A stretch of 64,000 nucleotides of DNA from Ruegeria sp. TM1040 (GCF_000014065.1 NC_008044.1:2999501-3063500), one strand, 5' to 3'. Shown: positions 1 to 9,490, counted from the first letter of the stretch. The notes: generated by a model not told the origin, from the letters alone. Translations and numbers: made by a program.

Positions 1-1
1 G

Positions 2-271
2 CACCCAACGTTGGCCGTGGCCGGAGGTGTCGCTGCCAATACTGAAATCCGGAACGGATTGATGGCTCTATGCTTTGAGTTAGAGACTGATTTTCTCGCA
101 CCCCCTTTGGCGCTTTGCACCGATAACGCAGCGATGATCGCCTATGCAGGACTGGAGCGCTACAAAACCGGAGCGCGTGATGGCATGTCGCTTTCGGCAC
201 GTCCGCGCTGGCCGCTGGATAAAACCAGCCCAGCGCTGATCGGCAGCGGCAAGAAAGGGGCCAAGGCATGA
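2..271 (+). CDS. tsaD: tRNA threonylcarbamoyladenosine biosynthesis protein TsaD, C-terminal end (partial)
   Basis: The reading frame is open from the left edge and ends at a TGA overlapping the gpsA start (ATGA). The visible 89 residues contain the family's C-terminal signature: a glycine-rich VAGGVAAN nucleotide-binding stretch followed by [12 protein letters not shown], where the Asp is a metal/phosphate ligand in TsaD (Gcp/Kae1, ASKHA fold). TsaD transfers the threonylcarbamoyl group to A37 of ANN-decoding tRNAs together with TsaB and TsaE; a tsaE gene lies about 11 kb downstream. The N-terminal two thirds, including the HxxxH metal site, are outside the window. Confidence 0.93.
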   Translation, partial: HPTLAVAGGVAANTEIRNGLMALCFELETDFLAPPLALCTDNAAMIAYAGLERYKTGARDGMSLSARPRWPLDKTSPALIGSGKKGAKA

Positions 272-1230
272 GCGTCGCGGTCCTCGGCGCGGGCGCTTTT
301 GGCACGGCATTGGCCATCTCCCTCGCGCGCAAGGCGCCGACAACGCTCTGGTGCCGCAGCAAAGACCATGCAGACGAGATACGCAGCACGCGTGAAAACA
401 CCCGTCGCCTGCCGGGCGCGCCCTTGCCCGATGCTCTGGCCGTCACGTCGGATATTGCCTGTCTTGGCGCCCATGACGTGATCCTGCTTGCTGTTCCGAT
501 GCAAAAAATGCGCGGTTTCCTGACCGCGCATCACGCAGCGCTTTCCGGCAAGACATTGGTAGCCTGCTGCAAAGGCATCGAGCTCGACAGTGGTCTTGGC
601 CCGGTGGCGGTTCTGCGCGACACGGTGCCTGACGCAACTGCAGCCCTGCTGACGGGCCCAAGTTTCGCGGCAGACATTGCCCTCGGCCTGCCAACCGCAT
701 TGACGCTGGCCTGCGATCCGGATGAGACCGGGAAAGCCCTGCAAGCCACCTTGTCCACCGATAACCTGCGCCTCTATCGCACCACCGACCTGACCGGAGC
801 GGAGATCGGCGGCGCACTGAAGAACGTCATCGCCATCGCCTGCGGAGCAGTGATCGGCGCAAGGCTCGGTGACAGTGCCCGCGCGGCGCTCATGACACGT
901 GGCTATGCAGAGATGCAGCGCTTGGCACTGGCCCGCGGTGCCCGGCCGGAAACGCTGGCAGGGCTTTCGGGGTTTGGTGACCTCACCCTCACATGCGGTT
1001 CGGAACTGTCGCGCAATTTTCGCCTCGGTCTGAGCCTCGGCCGTGGAGAGGCCTTTGATCCCTCTATTACGGTGGAGGGCGCAGCAACGGCACGTGCCAC
1101 CGCCAAAACGGCCCAAGAGATGGGATTGGAGATGCCAATCACGCAAACGGTAACCAATTTGTTGGATCAAAGGTTGACGATCTCCGACGCGGCGGATCAA
1201 TTGCTTAAAAGGCCATTAAAAGAGGAATAA
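268..1230 (+). CDS. gpsA: NAD(P)+-dependent glycerol-3-phosphate dehydrogenase
   Basis: Makes sn-glycerol 3-phosphate from dihydroxyacetone phosphate for phospholipid synthesis, in the cytoplasm. The 320-residue protein starts with a Rossmann dinucleotide site ([10 protein letters not shown], about residues 7-16), has the GPSFA segment near 130 and the catalytic Lys in [10 protein letters not shown] (Lys185), then the conserved RGYAEM and [12 protein letters not shown] segments. Length is close to the usual 320-340. Its ATG overlaps the tsaD stop by 4 bases, so the two are translationally coupled; a YciI-like gene follows after 1 base. Confidence 0.96.
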   Translation: MSVAVLGAGAFGTALAISLARKAPTTLWCRSKDHADEIRSTRENTRRLPGAPLPDALAVTSDIACLGAHDVILLAVPMQKMRGFLTAHHAALSGKTLVACCKGIELDSGLGPVAVLRDTVPDATAALLTGPSFAADIALGLPTALTLACDPDETGKALQATLSTDNLRLYRTTDLTGAEIGGALKNVIAIACGAVIGARLGDSARAALMTRGYAEMQRLALARGARPETLAGLSGFGDLTLTCGSELSRNFRLGLSLGRGEAFDPSITVEGAATARATAKTAQEMGLEMPITQTVTNLLDQRLTISDAADQLLKRPLKEE

Positions 1231-1231
1231 A

Positions 1232-1504
1232 ATGCTCATTGCATTGATTGCCCGCGACAAACCCGACCATCTGCAGACGCGCCTCGACAATCGTGCGGCG
1301 CATCTCGCCTATATCGAAGAGACCGGCGTTGTTGCGCAGGCGGGCCCGCTTTTGGACCAAAACGGCGAGATGGTTGGCTCTCTGGTGATCCTCGACGTGG
1401 AGGACATGGCCGCCGGTGAAGCCTGGGCCGCAAACGACCCCTACAACAAGGCCGGACTCTTTGAGGCCGTTGAACTTATCACCTGGAAGAAGGTGATCGG
1501 CTGA
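1232..1504 (+). CDS. YciI-like family protein
   Basis: A 90-residue protein with the whole-length YciI fold signature: MLIALIARDKP at the start, RAAHLAYIEE with the conserved His, AGPLLDQNGEMVGSL and EAWAANDPYNKAGLFE near the end. The family is a ferredoxin-like dimer with a His/Asp putative active site, and its cellular role is not established. An AGAGG ribosome binding site lies just upstream inside the end of gpsA. It sits between gpsA and the EVE-domain gene, whose ATG shares a base with its stop (TGATG), so it belongs to the tsaD-gpsA operon. Confidence 0.88.
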   Translation: MLIALIARDKPDHLQTRLDNRAAHLAYIEETGVVAQAGPLLDQNGEMVGSLVILDVEDMAAGEAWAANDPYNKAGLFEAVELITWKKVIG

Positions 1505-1926
1505 TGGCGTATTGGCTGTTCAAATCCGAACCAAACACCTGGGGCTGGGACGATCAAGTCGCCAAAGGGGAAGCTGGTGAGGAATGGGACGGCGTGCGCA
1601 ACTACCAGGCCCGCAACTTCATGCGGGAAATGAAACTGGGCGACCGCGGATTCTTCTATCACTCATTGAAAGAAAAATCCGTGGTTGGCATTGTCGAGGT
1701 CTGCGCCAAATCCCACCCGGACAGCACAACAGATGATCCGCGTTGGGACTGCGTGGACATCAAAGCCATTCGCCCGTTTGTAAAACCGGTCTCCCTTGAT
1801 CAGATCAAGTCGAACCCGATGCTTGAGAACATGGTTCTTGTCAAAAACTCGAGGCTCTCGGTGCAACCGGTGACAGATGCGGAGTGGCAAGAGATCTGCA
1901 AGATGGGGGATACACCTGCAGATTGA
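1504..1926 (+). CDS. EVE domain-containing protein
   Basis: A 140-residue protein that is one EVE domain (PUA-like fold). The diagnostic start MAYWLFKSEPNTWGWDD, the segment WDGVRNYQARNFMREM and the stretch GDRGFFYHS are all present. EVE proteins bind modified bases in DNA or RNA in several systems; the ligand of this housekeeping-type bacterial version is not known. The start codon overlaps the YciI stop, so it is the last clearly coupled gene of the tsaD-gpsA-yciI-EVE set. Confidence 0.92.
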   Translation: MAYWLFKSEPNTWGWDDQVAKGEAGEEWDGVRNYQARNFMREMKLGDRGFFYHSLKEKSVVGIVEVCAKSHPDSTTDDPRWDCVDIKAIRPFVKPVSLDQIKSNPMLENMVLVKNSRLSVQPVTDAEWQEICKMGDTPAD

Positions 1927-1979
1927 CCCGGCGAGCAAAACTGGCATGCTGACTCTGACAAATGTCTGCGAGGAATGGC

Positions 1980-2375
1980 ATGGAAATTCTCAGCGTAATT
2001 GCCGCGACCATCGCGGCCTTTGTTGCGGGCGCGGCCTATTATGGTGCGCTGGCTGAGCCTTGGATGGCGGCATCAGGCGTCGAACGAGATGAAAACGGCA
2101 AACCCAAAGGCGGCCAGAATCCAAGTGTTTTTGCCTTTGCCTTCCTTTGCCAACTGGTTGTTGCGGGCATGATGCGCCATGTCTTCAGCCTCTCTGGGAT
2201 TGAAACACTCGGTGCAGGGCTTCTCGCTGGAATGGGCGTGGGGCTGTTCTTCATCACCCCCTGGATCGCGCTTAACAATCTCTACGGCATGAGGCCACGT
2301 CAGCTGACCATTATCGACGGTGGATATGCAAGCCTCGCCTGCAGCATCATGGGAGCGGTTCTGGCGCTGATATGA
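1980..2375 (+). CDS. DUF1761 family membrane protein
   Basis: A 131-residue membrane protein with four hydrophobic segments (about residues 2-22, 50-66, 75-95 and 113-130). The AAYYGALAEPWMAASG segment after the first helix is typical of DUF1761. No function is known. I chose the ATG at 1980 because a GAGGA site lies 5 bases before it; an in-frame ATG 18 bases earlier has no such site. A strong hairpin with a T run follows the stop. Confidence 0.8.
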   Translation: MEILSVIAATIAAFVAGAAYYGALAEPWMAASGVERDENGKPKGGQNPSVFAFAFLCQLVVAGMMRHVFSLSGIETLGAGLLAGMGVGLFFITPWIALNNLYGMRPRQLTIIDGGYASLACSIMGAVLALI

Positions 2376-2397
2376 CTCTGAGTGTTGTACCAAAGCA

Positions 2398-2426
2398 AAA
2401 GGCCGCTGCTGATGCCGCGGCCTTTT
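2398..2426 (+). terminator. Rho-independent terminator after the DUF1761 gene
   Basis: Perfect inverted repeat AAAGGCCGC ... GCGGCCTTT with a 10-base loop, followed by a T run. It lies 23 bases after the DUF1761 stop and ends the tsaD-gpsA transcription unit. The A run on its left also makes it usable from the opposite strand. Confidence 0.8.
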
Positions 2427-2575
2427 CCCACTCAACGCCCACTCCCAAAGCGATCGCCAGTGATACTCGCAATAGTTGCGCTTACCTTTGTGTATCCAAT
2501 CGACGGCCACACAGGCAACGCTCATGATTTTAAAATCTTTTTAAAACGCAAGCGAAGTACGGAGCTGCGCTTTGT

Positions 2576-2917
2576 TTAGCTGTAGACCGATTCTTTTCCA
2601 AAATGCTTGGTCAGCATGTAGTACACAACTGCGCGATACTTGTTGCGTTCTGATTTTCCGTAAGTCTCCACGACCAGGTTGATCGCCTCCATCAGCTCCG
2701 GCCCATCGCTTAGACCCAGCTTCTTGATCAAGAAGTTGTTCTTCACGGTTTCCAGCTCTTCGGGTTGACTGGCGGCAACGGTGGAGGCGTCCGCATTGTA
2801 GATCGCCGGACCACAGCCGATTGTCACCTTGGTCAAAAGATCCATGTCTGGCGTCACGCCACATTTGTTCTGCAGATCAGCCGCATATTGCGCAATCAGC
2901 TCATCTCGTTTGCCCAT
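2576..2917 (-). CDS. DUF2853 family protein
   Basis: A 113-residue soluble protein starting MGKRDELIAQYAADL and ending NKYRAVVYYMLTKHFGKESVYS, a pattern I recognise as DUF2853, small proteins of unknown function in alphaproteobacteria and bacteroidetes. The middle has TPDMDLLTKVTIGCGPAIYNAD. The open frame extends 25 codons further upstream, but a GGGAG site 8-12 bases before the ATG at 2917 supports the shorter form. It stands alone between the terminators of its neighbours. Confidence 0.8.
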   Translation of the reverse strand: MGKRDELIAQYAADLQNKCGVTPDMDLLTKVTIGCGPAIYNADASTVAASQPEELETVKNNFLIKKLGLSDGPELMEAINLVVETYGKSERNKYRAVVYYMLTKHFGKESVYS

Positions 2918-3090
2918 CGCTTCACTCTCCCATTCTGGACGTGTTCTTACATTCAGCATTACTGAATTTTTACGGTAGGCAGGTTTTGACATGCGACAAA
3001 GGGTATTTCTGCGCCCAAAACATCAAAAATGAGCTCCGGCTCACGTCACGAGAGCGCATCTCGACAAATTATCCTCAAGCCGTTACCAAG

Positions 3091-3118
3091 AAAAACCCGG
3101 CACACAGGCCGGGGTTTT
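3091..3118 (-). terminator. Rho-independent terminator of ahcY
   Basis: Read on the minus strand: AACCCCGGCC, a 5-base loop, GCCGGGTTTTT. It lies about 25 bases past the ahcY stop codon. Confidence 0.85.
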
Positions 3119-3141
3119 CCAAATCATCAAATGAGACACGA

Positions 3142-4527
3142 TCAGTAACGATAGTGCTCCGGCTTGAACGGACCTTCGGGCTTCACACCGATGTAAGCCG
3201 CTTGTTCGGGTGTCAGCTTGGTCAGCTTTGCACCGACGCGCTCCAGATGGAGGGCTGCCACTTTCTCGTCGAGGTGCTTGGGCAGAATATAGACCTTGTT
3301 GTCATATTGATCGCCACGGGTCCAAAGCTCGATCTGCGCCAGCACCTGATTGGTGAAGGATGCAGACATCACAAACGACGGATGCCCGGTTGCATTCCCG
3401 AGGTTCAGCAGACGCCCCTCAGAGAGGAGAATGATCCGATTGCCCGAGGGCATCTCGACCATATCCACCTGATCTTTAATGTTGGTCCACTTGTGGTTCT
3501 TCAGGTTTGCGACCTGAATTTCATTGTCGAAGTGACCGATGTTGCCGACGATGGCCATATCCTTCATCTCGCGCATATGCTCGATGCGCAGGATGTCTTT
3601 GTTGCCGGTGGTGGTGATGAAGATGTCGGCGTCCAGCGCCTCCTCCAAGAGTACCACCTCGTAACCGTCCATGGCCGCCTGAAGGGCACAGATAGGATCT
3701 GCTTCGGTTACTTTCACGCGTGCACCAGCACCGCTGAGGGACGCCGCAGAACCTTTGCCCACGTCACCGTAACCACAGACAACGGCAACCTTGCCCGCCA
3801 TCATGGTATCGGTGGCGCGACGGATACCGTCCACGAGGCTCTCTTTGCAGCCGTATTTGTTGTCAAATTTCGACTTGGTAACGGAGTCGTTTACGTTGAT
3901 CGCCGGGAAGGGAAGTTGGCCCTGTTTGACAAGCTCGTAAAGACGGTGAACGCCGGTGGTTGTCTCCTCGGAAACGCCTTTGATCTGGTCGCGCATCTTG
4001 GTGAACCAGCCCGGAGACTGCTCCATCCGCTTTTTGATCTGCGCCTTGATGACTTCTTCTTCTTCGGAGGTGGGAACCGAAATGATGTCTTCTCCGGCCT
4101 CTGCCCGTGCGCCCAGCAGGATATAGAGCGTCGCGTCGCCGCCGTCATCGAGGATCAGGTTCGGGCCTTCGGGGAATTGGAAAGACCTGTCGAGGTAGTC
4201 CCAATGCTCTTCGAGGCTCTGGCCTTTGATTGCAAAGACCGGAATACCTGCCTCGGCGATCACCGCGGCTGCGTGGTCTTGGGTCGAGAAGATATTGCAG
4301 GATGCCCAGCGCACATCTGCGCCCAGCGCCACCAGCGTCTCAATCAGGACGGCCGTCTGAATCGTCATGTGCAGCGAGCCAACGATACGGGAGCCTTTCA
4401 GCGGCTTTTCTTCACCATATTCCTTGCGCAACGCCATCAGGCCCGGCATTTCAGTTTCTGCAATGTCCAGCTCTTTGCGGCCAAAGCCCGCCAGCGAGAT
4501 GTCCTTGACGATATAGTCTCCGGCCAT
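3142..4527 (-). CDS. ahcY: Adenosylhomocysteinase (S-adenosyl-L-homocysteine hydrolase)
   Basis: Splits S-adenosylhomocysteine into adenosine and homocysteine, relieving product inhibition of methyltransferases; cytoplasmic, NAD-dependent tetramer. The 461-residue product has [17 protein letters not shown] near the start, [15 protein letters not shown], the substrate segment [11 protein letters not shown] (about 195-205), the NAD-binding loop [12 protein letters not shown] (about 225-236) and the C-terminal family end [13 protein letters not shown]. The ATG at 4527 was chosen over one 17 codons upstream because CGGAGC precedes it and the protein then aligns with the usual start. The 266-base gap to the divergent HD gene holds its promoter. 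No recognisable SAH or SAM riboswitch was seen there by eye. Confidence 0.97.
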   Translation of the reverse strand: MAGDYIVKDISLAGFGRKELDIAETEMPGLMALRKEYGEEKPLKGSRIVGSLHMTIQTAVLIETLVALGADVRWASCNIFSTQDHAAAVIAEAGIPVFAIKGQSLEEHWDYLDRSFQFPEGPNLILDDGGDATLYILLGARAEAGEDIISVPTSEEEEVIKAQIKKRMEQSPGWFTKMRDQIKGVSEETTTGVHRLYELVKQGQLPFPAINVNDSVTKSKFDNKYGCKESLVDGIRRATDTMMAGKVAVVCGYGDVGKGSAASLSGAGARVKVTEADPICALQAAMDGYEVVLLEEALDADIFITTTGNKDILRIEHMREMKDMAIVGNIGHFDNEIQVANLKNHKWTNIKDQVDMVEMPSGNRIILLSEGRLLNLGNATGHPSFVMSASFTNQVLAQIELWTRGDQYDNKVYILPKHLDEKVAALHLERVGAKLTKLTPEQAAYIGVKPEGPFKPEHYRY

Positions 4528-4793
4528 TTTTTGCTCCGTTTGAGATTTCCACAGGATTCTTGGGTGTGGAGGTAACACCGCAAAGGTTGATAAGCAACGA
4601 AGATGGGGCTGGGGGACCTACACCCCGGTGGATCATCGCGCAGCTTTCGCTGTTGTTTTTTTGGCTTGCCTGACCTTGAAAGCTCAAACTCTGCATCCGG
4701 GGCTAGCGAGCTGCATCAGGACCTACCTCTACCTTGGACTGCAGGTTTGCAACCACACGGCAGGAAGAGTAGCTAGAGCCCAGCAAGACAAAC

Positions 4794-5402
4794 ATGGACC
4801 AGATCATGCCTGCAAAATCCCCCCGCGCCTGGCAACGTATGCTTTCCGGGCGACGTCTTGATTTGCTGGATCCCACGCCAGTCGACATAGAAATCGAGGA
4901 CATTGCGCATGGGCTGGCCTTTGTGGCGCGCTGGAACGGACAGACGCGAGGCGATTTTGCCTATTCGGTGGCAGAGCACTCGCTGCTTGTTGAGGAACTG
5001 CACGGTCGCATGTTTCCCAAAGCCCCGATCAAGTGGAAACTCGCAGCCCTCCTGCATGACGCGCCAGAGTATGTGATCGGCGATATGATCTCCCCTGTCA
5101 AAGCCGCTGTTGGCCCGGGCTACGGGGAGCTTGATGACCGCCTGACTTCCGCGATCCACATCCGCTTTGGCCTGCCCGCTTCGCTTCCCAAGACTGTGAA
5201 AGCGCAAATCAAACGCGCGGACAAAGTCTCAGCATGGATGGAAGCAGTTCAGATCGCGGGGTTTTCCGAAGCCGAGGCGACAAAGTTCTTTGGCAGACCC
5301 AATCCAGACTTGATCGAAGGGCTTGATATCCATTTGCGCCCGCCTGTGGAGGTGCGCCGGGATTTTGTCAGTCGCCACGAAGCCTTGCTGAAGCTGTTGT
5401 AA
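4794..5402 (+). CDS. HD-domain phosphohydrolase (YfbR-like)
   Basis: A 202-residue cytoplasmic protein with an HD metal-dependent hydrolase domain: SVAEHSLLV supplies the first His, LLHDAPEYVIGD the HD pair, and ADKVSAWMEA the last Asp. This arrangement resembles YfbR-type 5'-nucleotidases; the substrate cannot be read from sequence. It is divergent from ahcY and ends 2 bases before the convergent GT61 gene. A start 4 codons further in (4806) is possible; neither has a strong ribosome binding site. Confidence 0.8.
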   Translation: MDQIMPAKSPRAWQRMLSGRRLDLLDPTPVDIEIEDIAHGLAFVARWNGQTRGDFAYSVAEHSLLVEELHGRMFPKAPIKWKLAALLHDAPEYVIGDMISPVKAAVGPGYGELDDRLTSAIHIRFGLPASLPKTVKAQIKRADKVSAWMEAVQIAGFSEAEATKFFGRPNPDLIEGLDIHLRPPVEVRRDFVSRHEALLKLL

Positions 5403-5404
5403 AG

Positions 5405-6622
5405 TTAGCCGTCGTTTTGCGCAGCGGCGCGAGCCTGCCTGCGGGCGTGTCTTGCTGCGCGACGGGCGCGACGCTCCGCCCGTTCCTTTTCCTCGCGCGC
5501 CTTGCGAAACGCGGGGGACTCGACAAAGCGATCACTTTTAATGCCTTTGTCTTTGAGCACCTGATTGCGCGCGGCGTCATCCAGCACCGGCCAGTTTTTC
5601 CCACCCGAAATAAAGCCTGCCTCGTGGAGCGCCCGGCCGATAACAGAATGATCCAGTTCCCCAAAGCTCAGACGGCTGGAGCGTTGATTGTTCTTGGGCA
5701 CCCATTCCGTGCGTAATGCACCAATCACCAAGGGGTCGCACTTGCAGAAGTAACGTACGTTGTCGGTCAACAGCGTATGCGCGGTGGATTTGCGCCGCAG
5801 AACCATCGCAACCTTCTGATCGGGCCGCCCCACCATTGCATAAAGATGCAGCGCGGAACCATCAGCCGCGATCACCTTGCGCGCCGCCTTGTAGCGCGCC
5901 AGCTGCTCCGACAGGGTATGTTCCTGTGGGTGGAAAATCTCGTAGCCCTCCGCCGCGAGGAAGGCTTCCATCTGCTCTTCGCCCAACAGCCCGCCCTTGC
6001 CGAGCCCCAGCTTGGAGCGTGAGATGTAGATCTTCTCCGGCCCCTCGGGTTTGATGTCGCGCGCAAAACGGGCATGGATCGCGTTGCGGTACTTGGGCGT
6101 TGCCTCGGTAATCCTCCCAAGGCCAAACCCCTGCCCGGGGATCACAAGTTCCTCAACCAGAGACGGATCCGCTGCAACGCGGATTGGCAGGTCCCTCTGC
6201 ATGAGATCGACGAATTCGGCCTGAAACCCGCGCACCTGATCTCTGACGGCGGGGCGTTTTGGAATGAACAACACCCCATCCACCGGCGCATCCAGTTCTG
6301 ACAGCGCCCAGAGACGGGCGGTGCTTTCGACCAGAAAGTGCCCGAAATGCGCCCATAGCACGCCACCCCACAGCCAACGTCCAGAGATTTTTTCCGCAAA
6401 CTCCGAGGGTTTTGGAGGTTCTGTCGTGATGGGTCGATGCCTGCGCCACAAGGCACCCTCAGCACAATAGCTGCCGTCCTCGCGCAAAAGACCGGCGGCC
6501 TGCACGAGGTTGCTCTCGACCGGAGGCACCACCGTCACATTGCGCAGCACCGAGATGCTTTCCGACCAGCCGCCCTCCGGCGAGGGAGGCGTGGTCGGTG
6601 CCGGGTGTTCAGTTGCGCACAT
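5405..6622 (-). CDS. Glycosyltransferase family 61 (DUF563) protein
   Basis: A 405-residue soluble protein with the GT61 pattern: FGHFLVESTARLWAL near residue 95, a central IYISRSKLGLG strand, and the C-terminal KVIAADGSALHLYAMVG core where family members bind the nucleotide sugar. GT61 enzymes add sugars to surface polysaccharides or glycoproteins; the acceptor is unknown. The last 40 residues are a very basic tail rich in Arg, Ala and Glu, likely a charged helix. It starts 8 bases after the regA stop on the same strand, so it probably reads through from senC-regA. Confidence 0.8.
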   Translation of the reverse strand: MCATEHPAPTTPPSPEGGWSESISVLRNVTVVPPVESNLVQAAGLLREDGSYCAEGALWRRHRPITTEPPKPSEFAEKISGRWLWGGVLWAHFGHFLVESTARLWALSELDAPVDGVLFIPKRPAVRDQVRGFQAEFVDLMQRDLPIRVAADPSLVEELVIPGQGFGLGRITEATPKYRNAIHARFARDIKPEGPEKIYISRSKLGLGKGGLLGEEQMEAFLAAEGYEIFHPQEHTLSEQLARYKAARKVIAADGSALHLYAMVGRPDQKVAMVLRRKSTAHTLLTDNVRYFCKCDPLVIGALRTEWVPKNNQRSSRLSFGELDHSVIGRALHEAGFISGGKNWPVLDDAARNQVLKDKGIKSDRFVESPAFRKAREEKERAERRARRAARHARRQARAAAQNDG

Positions 6623-6630
6623 CCGGTGGC

Positions 6631-7185
6631 TTACCTTGGGCTGCGCTTGGCTAGGATGCGTTGCAGGGTCCGACGGTGCATATTCAAACGCCGCGCTGTT
6701 TCAGACACGTTCCGATCGCAGAGCTCATACACGCGCTGGATATGTTCCCAGCGGACACGATCAGCGCTCATCGGGTTTTCAGGGGGCGGGGGCAATGCGT
6801 CATCACCAGCCAGAAGAGCATTGGTAATGTCCGTCGCATCCGCGGGCTTCGACAGATAATCGGTCGCACCAATCTTGACTGCAGCAACAGCCGTTGCAAT
6901 TGCGCCATACCCGGTCAGGACGACGATGCGGCTGTCGGGGCGTTTTTCCCGCAGGACTTCGACGACATCGAGCCCATTGCCATCCTCAAGCCGCAGATCC
7001 ACAACCGCATATGCTGGCGGACGTGCCGAGACAATAGCCTGACCCGCAGCAACGCAATCGGCTGTCTCCACTGCAAAGCCGCGTTTCTCCATCGCTTTTG
7101 CAAGGCGGCGCAGAAACGGTTCATCGTCATCCACCAAGAGGAGCGAGGGATCAGGTCCGATCTCGGACTGAACTGCTTCGGCCAT
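6631..7185 (-). CDS. regA: Global redox response regulator RegA/PrrA/ActR
   Basis: A 184-residue regulator: receiver domain about residues 14-125 with acidic pocket LLVDDDE, phospho-acceptor Asp63 in VVDLRLEDGNG, and Lys in DYLSKPAD. A proline-rich linker (LPPPPENP) is followed by a Fis-type helix-turn-helix at the end (NVSETARRLNMHRRTLQRIL). The near-invariant HTH and the short linker are hallmarks of RegA/PrrA/ActR, which control photosynthesis, respiration, carbon and nitrogen genes in response to redox state. It lies 80 bases downstream of senC on the same strand, with regB divergent beyond. Confidence 0.95.
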   Translation of the reverse strand: MAEAVQSEIGPDPSLLLVDDDEPFLRRLAKAMEKRGFAVETADCVAAGQAIVSARPPAYAVVDLRLEDGNGLDVVEVLREKRPDSRIVVLTGYGAIATAVAAVKIGATDYLSKPADATDITNALLAGDDALPPPPENPMSADRVRWEHIQRVYELCDRNVSETARRLNMHRRTLQRILAKRSPR

Positions 7186-7265
7186 TCACTTTCCTTCCAG
7201 CGTCAAGCGCATTTGTGTTCAGAGATATACGCCCCGTGACGGAAACGTCAAACCTCTGCCAGATC

Positions 7266-7889
7266 TCAGCTGTTGTCGATAAAACAGGCGACACGGTCCG
7301 CCATCTGCTCTGGCGACACGTCCCGGCGGAAAAAGTCCACAAAACCGTGTTCGGGCAACACGAGGTAGGACATGGTGGTGTGATCTACGAGATAGTAGTC
7401 CTCGTCCCCTTCCTGCGCCTTGTAATAGGTCTTGTAAGCCTGGCTTGCGGCCTTGACCTGCTCGGGGGATCCGGTGAGACCGATCATCTTCTCATGCAGG
7501 TTAAAGGCAAAGTCACCGACCACTTCGGGGGTGTCGCGCTTGGGATCGATCGAAATGAACACCGGGGTCGTCGAATAGCCCCGATCCGCCAGTACATCCA
7601 CAGCCTCGGCGTTACGCGCGGTGTCCAGCGGGCAAACATCAGGGCAGAACGTGTAGCCAAAATACAGAATCGAAGGCTCGGTGATCACATCCTTGTCGGT
7701 CACGGTCTCACCTTTGGCGTTCACCAGCTCAAACGGCCCCCCGATCGCCGCGCTGCCGCCTGCAACAGCACTGGCTCGGCACTGCGCAAATGCATCGTCA
7801 GATGCGCCGCCCCGCAGGGTCAAATACCAAACGCCGCCCAAAAGAGCCGCGACACTGGCAAACGCCAGAATTGCGATATTTCTCATCAT
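7266..7889 (-). CDS. senC: SCO1/SenC (PrrC) family copper chaperone
   Basis: A 207-residue membrane-anchored thioredoxin-fold protein. An N-terminal hydrophobic helix (about residues 3-22) is followed by a periplasmic domain with the copper-binding pair Cys82 and Cys86 in FCPDVC and the distal His in LVDHTTMSY. SCO/SenC proteins help insert copper into cytochrome c oxidase and may relay redox state. I chose the ATG at 7889, preceded by GAGGAAAC, rather than the frame's first start 29 codons earlier. It is divergent from regB and upstream of regA, the order known from Rhodobacter. Confidence 0.93.
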   Translation of the reverse strand: MMRNIAILAFASVAALLGGVWYLTLRGGASDDAFAQCRASAVAGGSAAIGGPFELVNAKGETVTDKDVITEPSILYFGYTFCPDVCPLDTARNAEAVDVLADRGYSTTPVFISIDPKRDTPEVVGDFAFNLHEKMIGLTGSPEQVKAASQAYKTYYKAQEGDEDYYLVDHTTMSYLVLPEHGFVDFFRRDVSPEQMADRVACFIDNS

Positions 7890-8007
7890 GTCTCGTTTCC
7901 TCACAGACCTGAACGGGTCGAGGCACAGGGAAGTCGCACCTCTGTTGATCCCGGTTGGCGCTAGACCTATCAACAATTACCGGTGATGCAACGGGAGCAA
8001 ACGTCAC
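7890..8007. promoter_or_regulatory. Divergent regB / senC-regA intergenic region
   Basis: This 118-base non-coding stretch separates the divergent regB and senC starts and must contain both promoters. An ACGGGAGC site precedes the regB ATG and GAGGAAAC the senC ATG. I see no unmistakable -35/-10 pair. RegA autoregulation at this position is known in Rhodobacter but not readable here. Confidence 0.5.
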
Positions 8008-9405
8008 ATGAGCGAGACCACCCTTGGGTTGATGAGCGGCCAGAAACGCAGCCATTGGGTGCGCCTGCGTACTCTGATCGTTTTGCGCTGGGTTGCAATC
8101 ATTGGCCAGGCCACCGCAATTGGTGTTGCCCAGACCCAATATGACCTGCAGCTTTCGCTCTGGCCTTGCTATCTTGCAATCGGCGTTTCCGCCCTGGCCA
8201 ACCTGGTGGCATGGATCGTTTTTCCTGAAAACAAGCGTCTGACGGAATTTCAAAACTTCCTGATGGTTCTCTTTGATCTGCTGCAGCTGTGCTTTCTGCT
8301 GTACATGACCGGAGGGCTCAACAATCCATTTGCCCTTCTGGTGCTGGGGCCTGTGACCGTTTCCGCCTCGGTGATGCGATTGCGCTCGACGCTGATTATC
8401 GGGACAAGCGCCGTCATTCTCGTGACGCTATTGGTTCCGTGGCATGTGCCGCTTCAAACAGCCGCAGGTGAAATCCTGAAGATGCCCGTGCTTTTTGTGT
8501 TTGGTCACTGGTGTGCTTTGGTCATCGCGATCCTGTTCATGGGGGCCTATTCCTATCGCATCAGTGCAGAAATTCGCTCCATGTCCGATGCGCTTGCCGC
8601 GACGCAGCTGGCACTCTCTCGCGAGCAGAAACTGACAGACCTCGGTGGAGTCGTTGCCGCCGCCGCGCATGAGTTGGGCACCCCTTTGGCCACTATTAAG
8701 CTAACGAGTTCAGAACTTATCGAAGAGCTGGACCAAAATCCGGAACTACAAGACGACGCGCGCCTCATCCGCGAACAGGCCGACCGCTGCCGCGATATCC
8801 TGCGCAGCATGGGACGGGCAGGCAAGGATGACCTGCACCTGCGCCAGACGCCTCTGTCAGCACTGGTACATGAAGCGGCCGAACCACATTTTGAGCGTGG
8901 CAAGGAAATCCGACTGAGCGAGCACCCCGCCGAGGGTGACGCTCTGAACCAGCCAAGTGTTCTGCGCAAACCCGAGATCATTCACGGGCTGCGCAACCTC
9001 GTACAAAACGCCGTTGATTTTGCGCAGTCAAAAGTCTGGATCGAACTGCACTGGAGCGCAGAGACCATCACCGTGCGGATCAGCGATGATGGCAACGGGT
9101 TCCCGGGACATTTGATCGGGCGTTTGGGGGACCCTTTCATGCGCCGCCGCGCCCCCCACGCAGAGCGCGGCAACCGCCCGGAGTACGAAGGCATGGGGCT
9201 TGGCCTGTTTATCGCCAAGACCCTGCTGGAGCGCACAGGGGCACGGCTGAAATTCCTGAACGGTCGTGATGTCGCCATGTCGCCGGACCTCTCGCCGGCA
9301 CAAAGGGGCGCTCTGGTGATCGTGACATGGCCCCGGCGCAAGATCGATGCCGTAAGCGGTGACACCCCTGTGCCGACCGGAGAAAATATTCCGATACAGT
9401 TTTAA
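8008..9405 (+). CDS. regB: Redox-sensing histidine kinase RegB/PrrB
   Basis: A 465-residue membrane kinase with six hydrophobic segments (about residues 20-180). The quinone-sensing motif GGLNNPFALL sits near residue 102. The H-box AAHELGTPLATIKL has phospho-acceptor His221, and Cys261 lies exactly 40 residues later in EQADRCRDILRS, the spacing of the His225/redox-active Cys265 pair of Rhodobacter RegB. An HATPase domain follows with NLVQNAVDFA, DDGNGFP and GMGLGLFIAKTLLE. It phosphorylates RegA under reducing conditions. Both known redox inputs look intact. Confidence 0.95.
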   Translation: MSETTLGLMSGQKRSHWVRLRTLIVLRWVAIIGQATAIGVAQTQYDLQLSLWPCYLAIGVSALANLVAWIVFPENKRLTEFQNFLMVLFDLLQLCFLLYMTGGLNNPFALLVLGPVTVSASVMRLRSTLIIGTSAVILVTLLVPWHVPLQTAAGEILKMPVLFVFGHWCALVIAILFMGAYSYRISAEIRSMSDALAATQLALSREQKLTDLGGVVAAAAHELGTPLATIKLTSSELIEELDQNPELQDDARLIREQADRCRDILRSMGRAGKDDLHLRQTPLSALVHEAAEPHFERGKEIRLSEHPAEGDALNQPSVLRKPEIIHGLRNLVQNAVDFAQSKVWIELHWSAETITVRISDDGNGFPGHLIGRLGDPFMRRRAPHAERGNRPEYEGMGLGLFIAKTLLERTGARLKFLNGRDVAMSPDLSPAQRGALVIVTWPRRKIDAVSGDTPVPTGENIPIQF

Positions 9406-9490
9406 CTATTCACTTTTGGGAAACCAGTTAAACTTCACTTAACCATTGTCATGGAAACTCAACGCAAGGAGAAATAGCGAGGCTGTGTCC

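Noticed and set aside
160-1200. A 346-codon minus-strand frame opposite gpsA
   Set aside because: Composition is Arg/Gln/Cys-rich, typical of antisense frames in G+C-rich genes; gpsA is intact.
2821-4575. A 584-codon open frame on the plus strand opposite ahcY
   Set aside because: It is a shadow of the high-G+C ahcY codons; it has no ribosome site, no recognisable domain, and ahcY on the other strand is complete with all family motifs.
4528-4793. An SAH or SAM riboswitch before ahcY
   Set aside because: Such elements precede ahcY in some proteobacteria, but I could not find the conserved core by eye. A covariance-model search would decide it.
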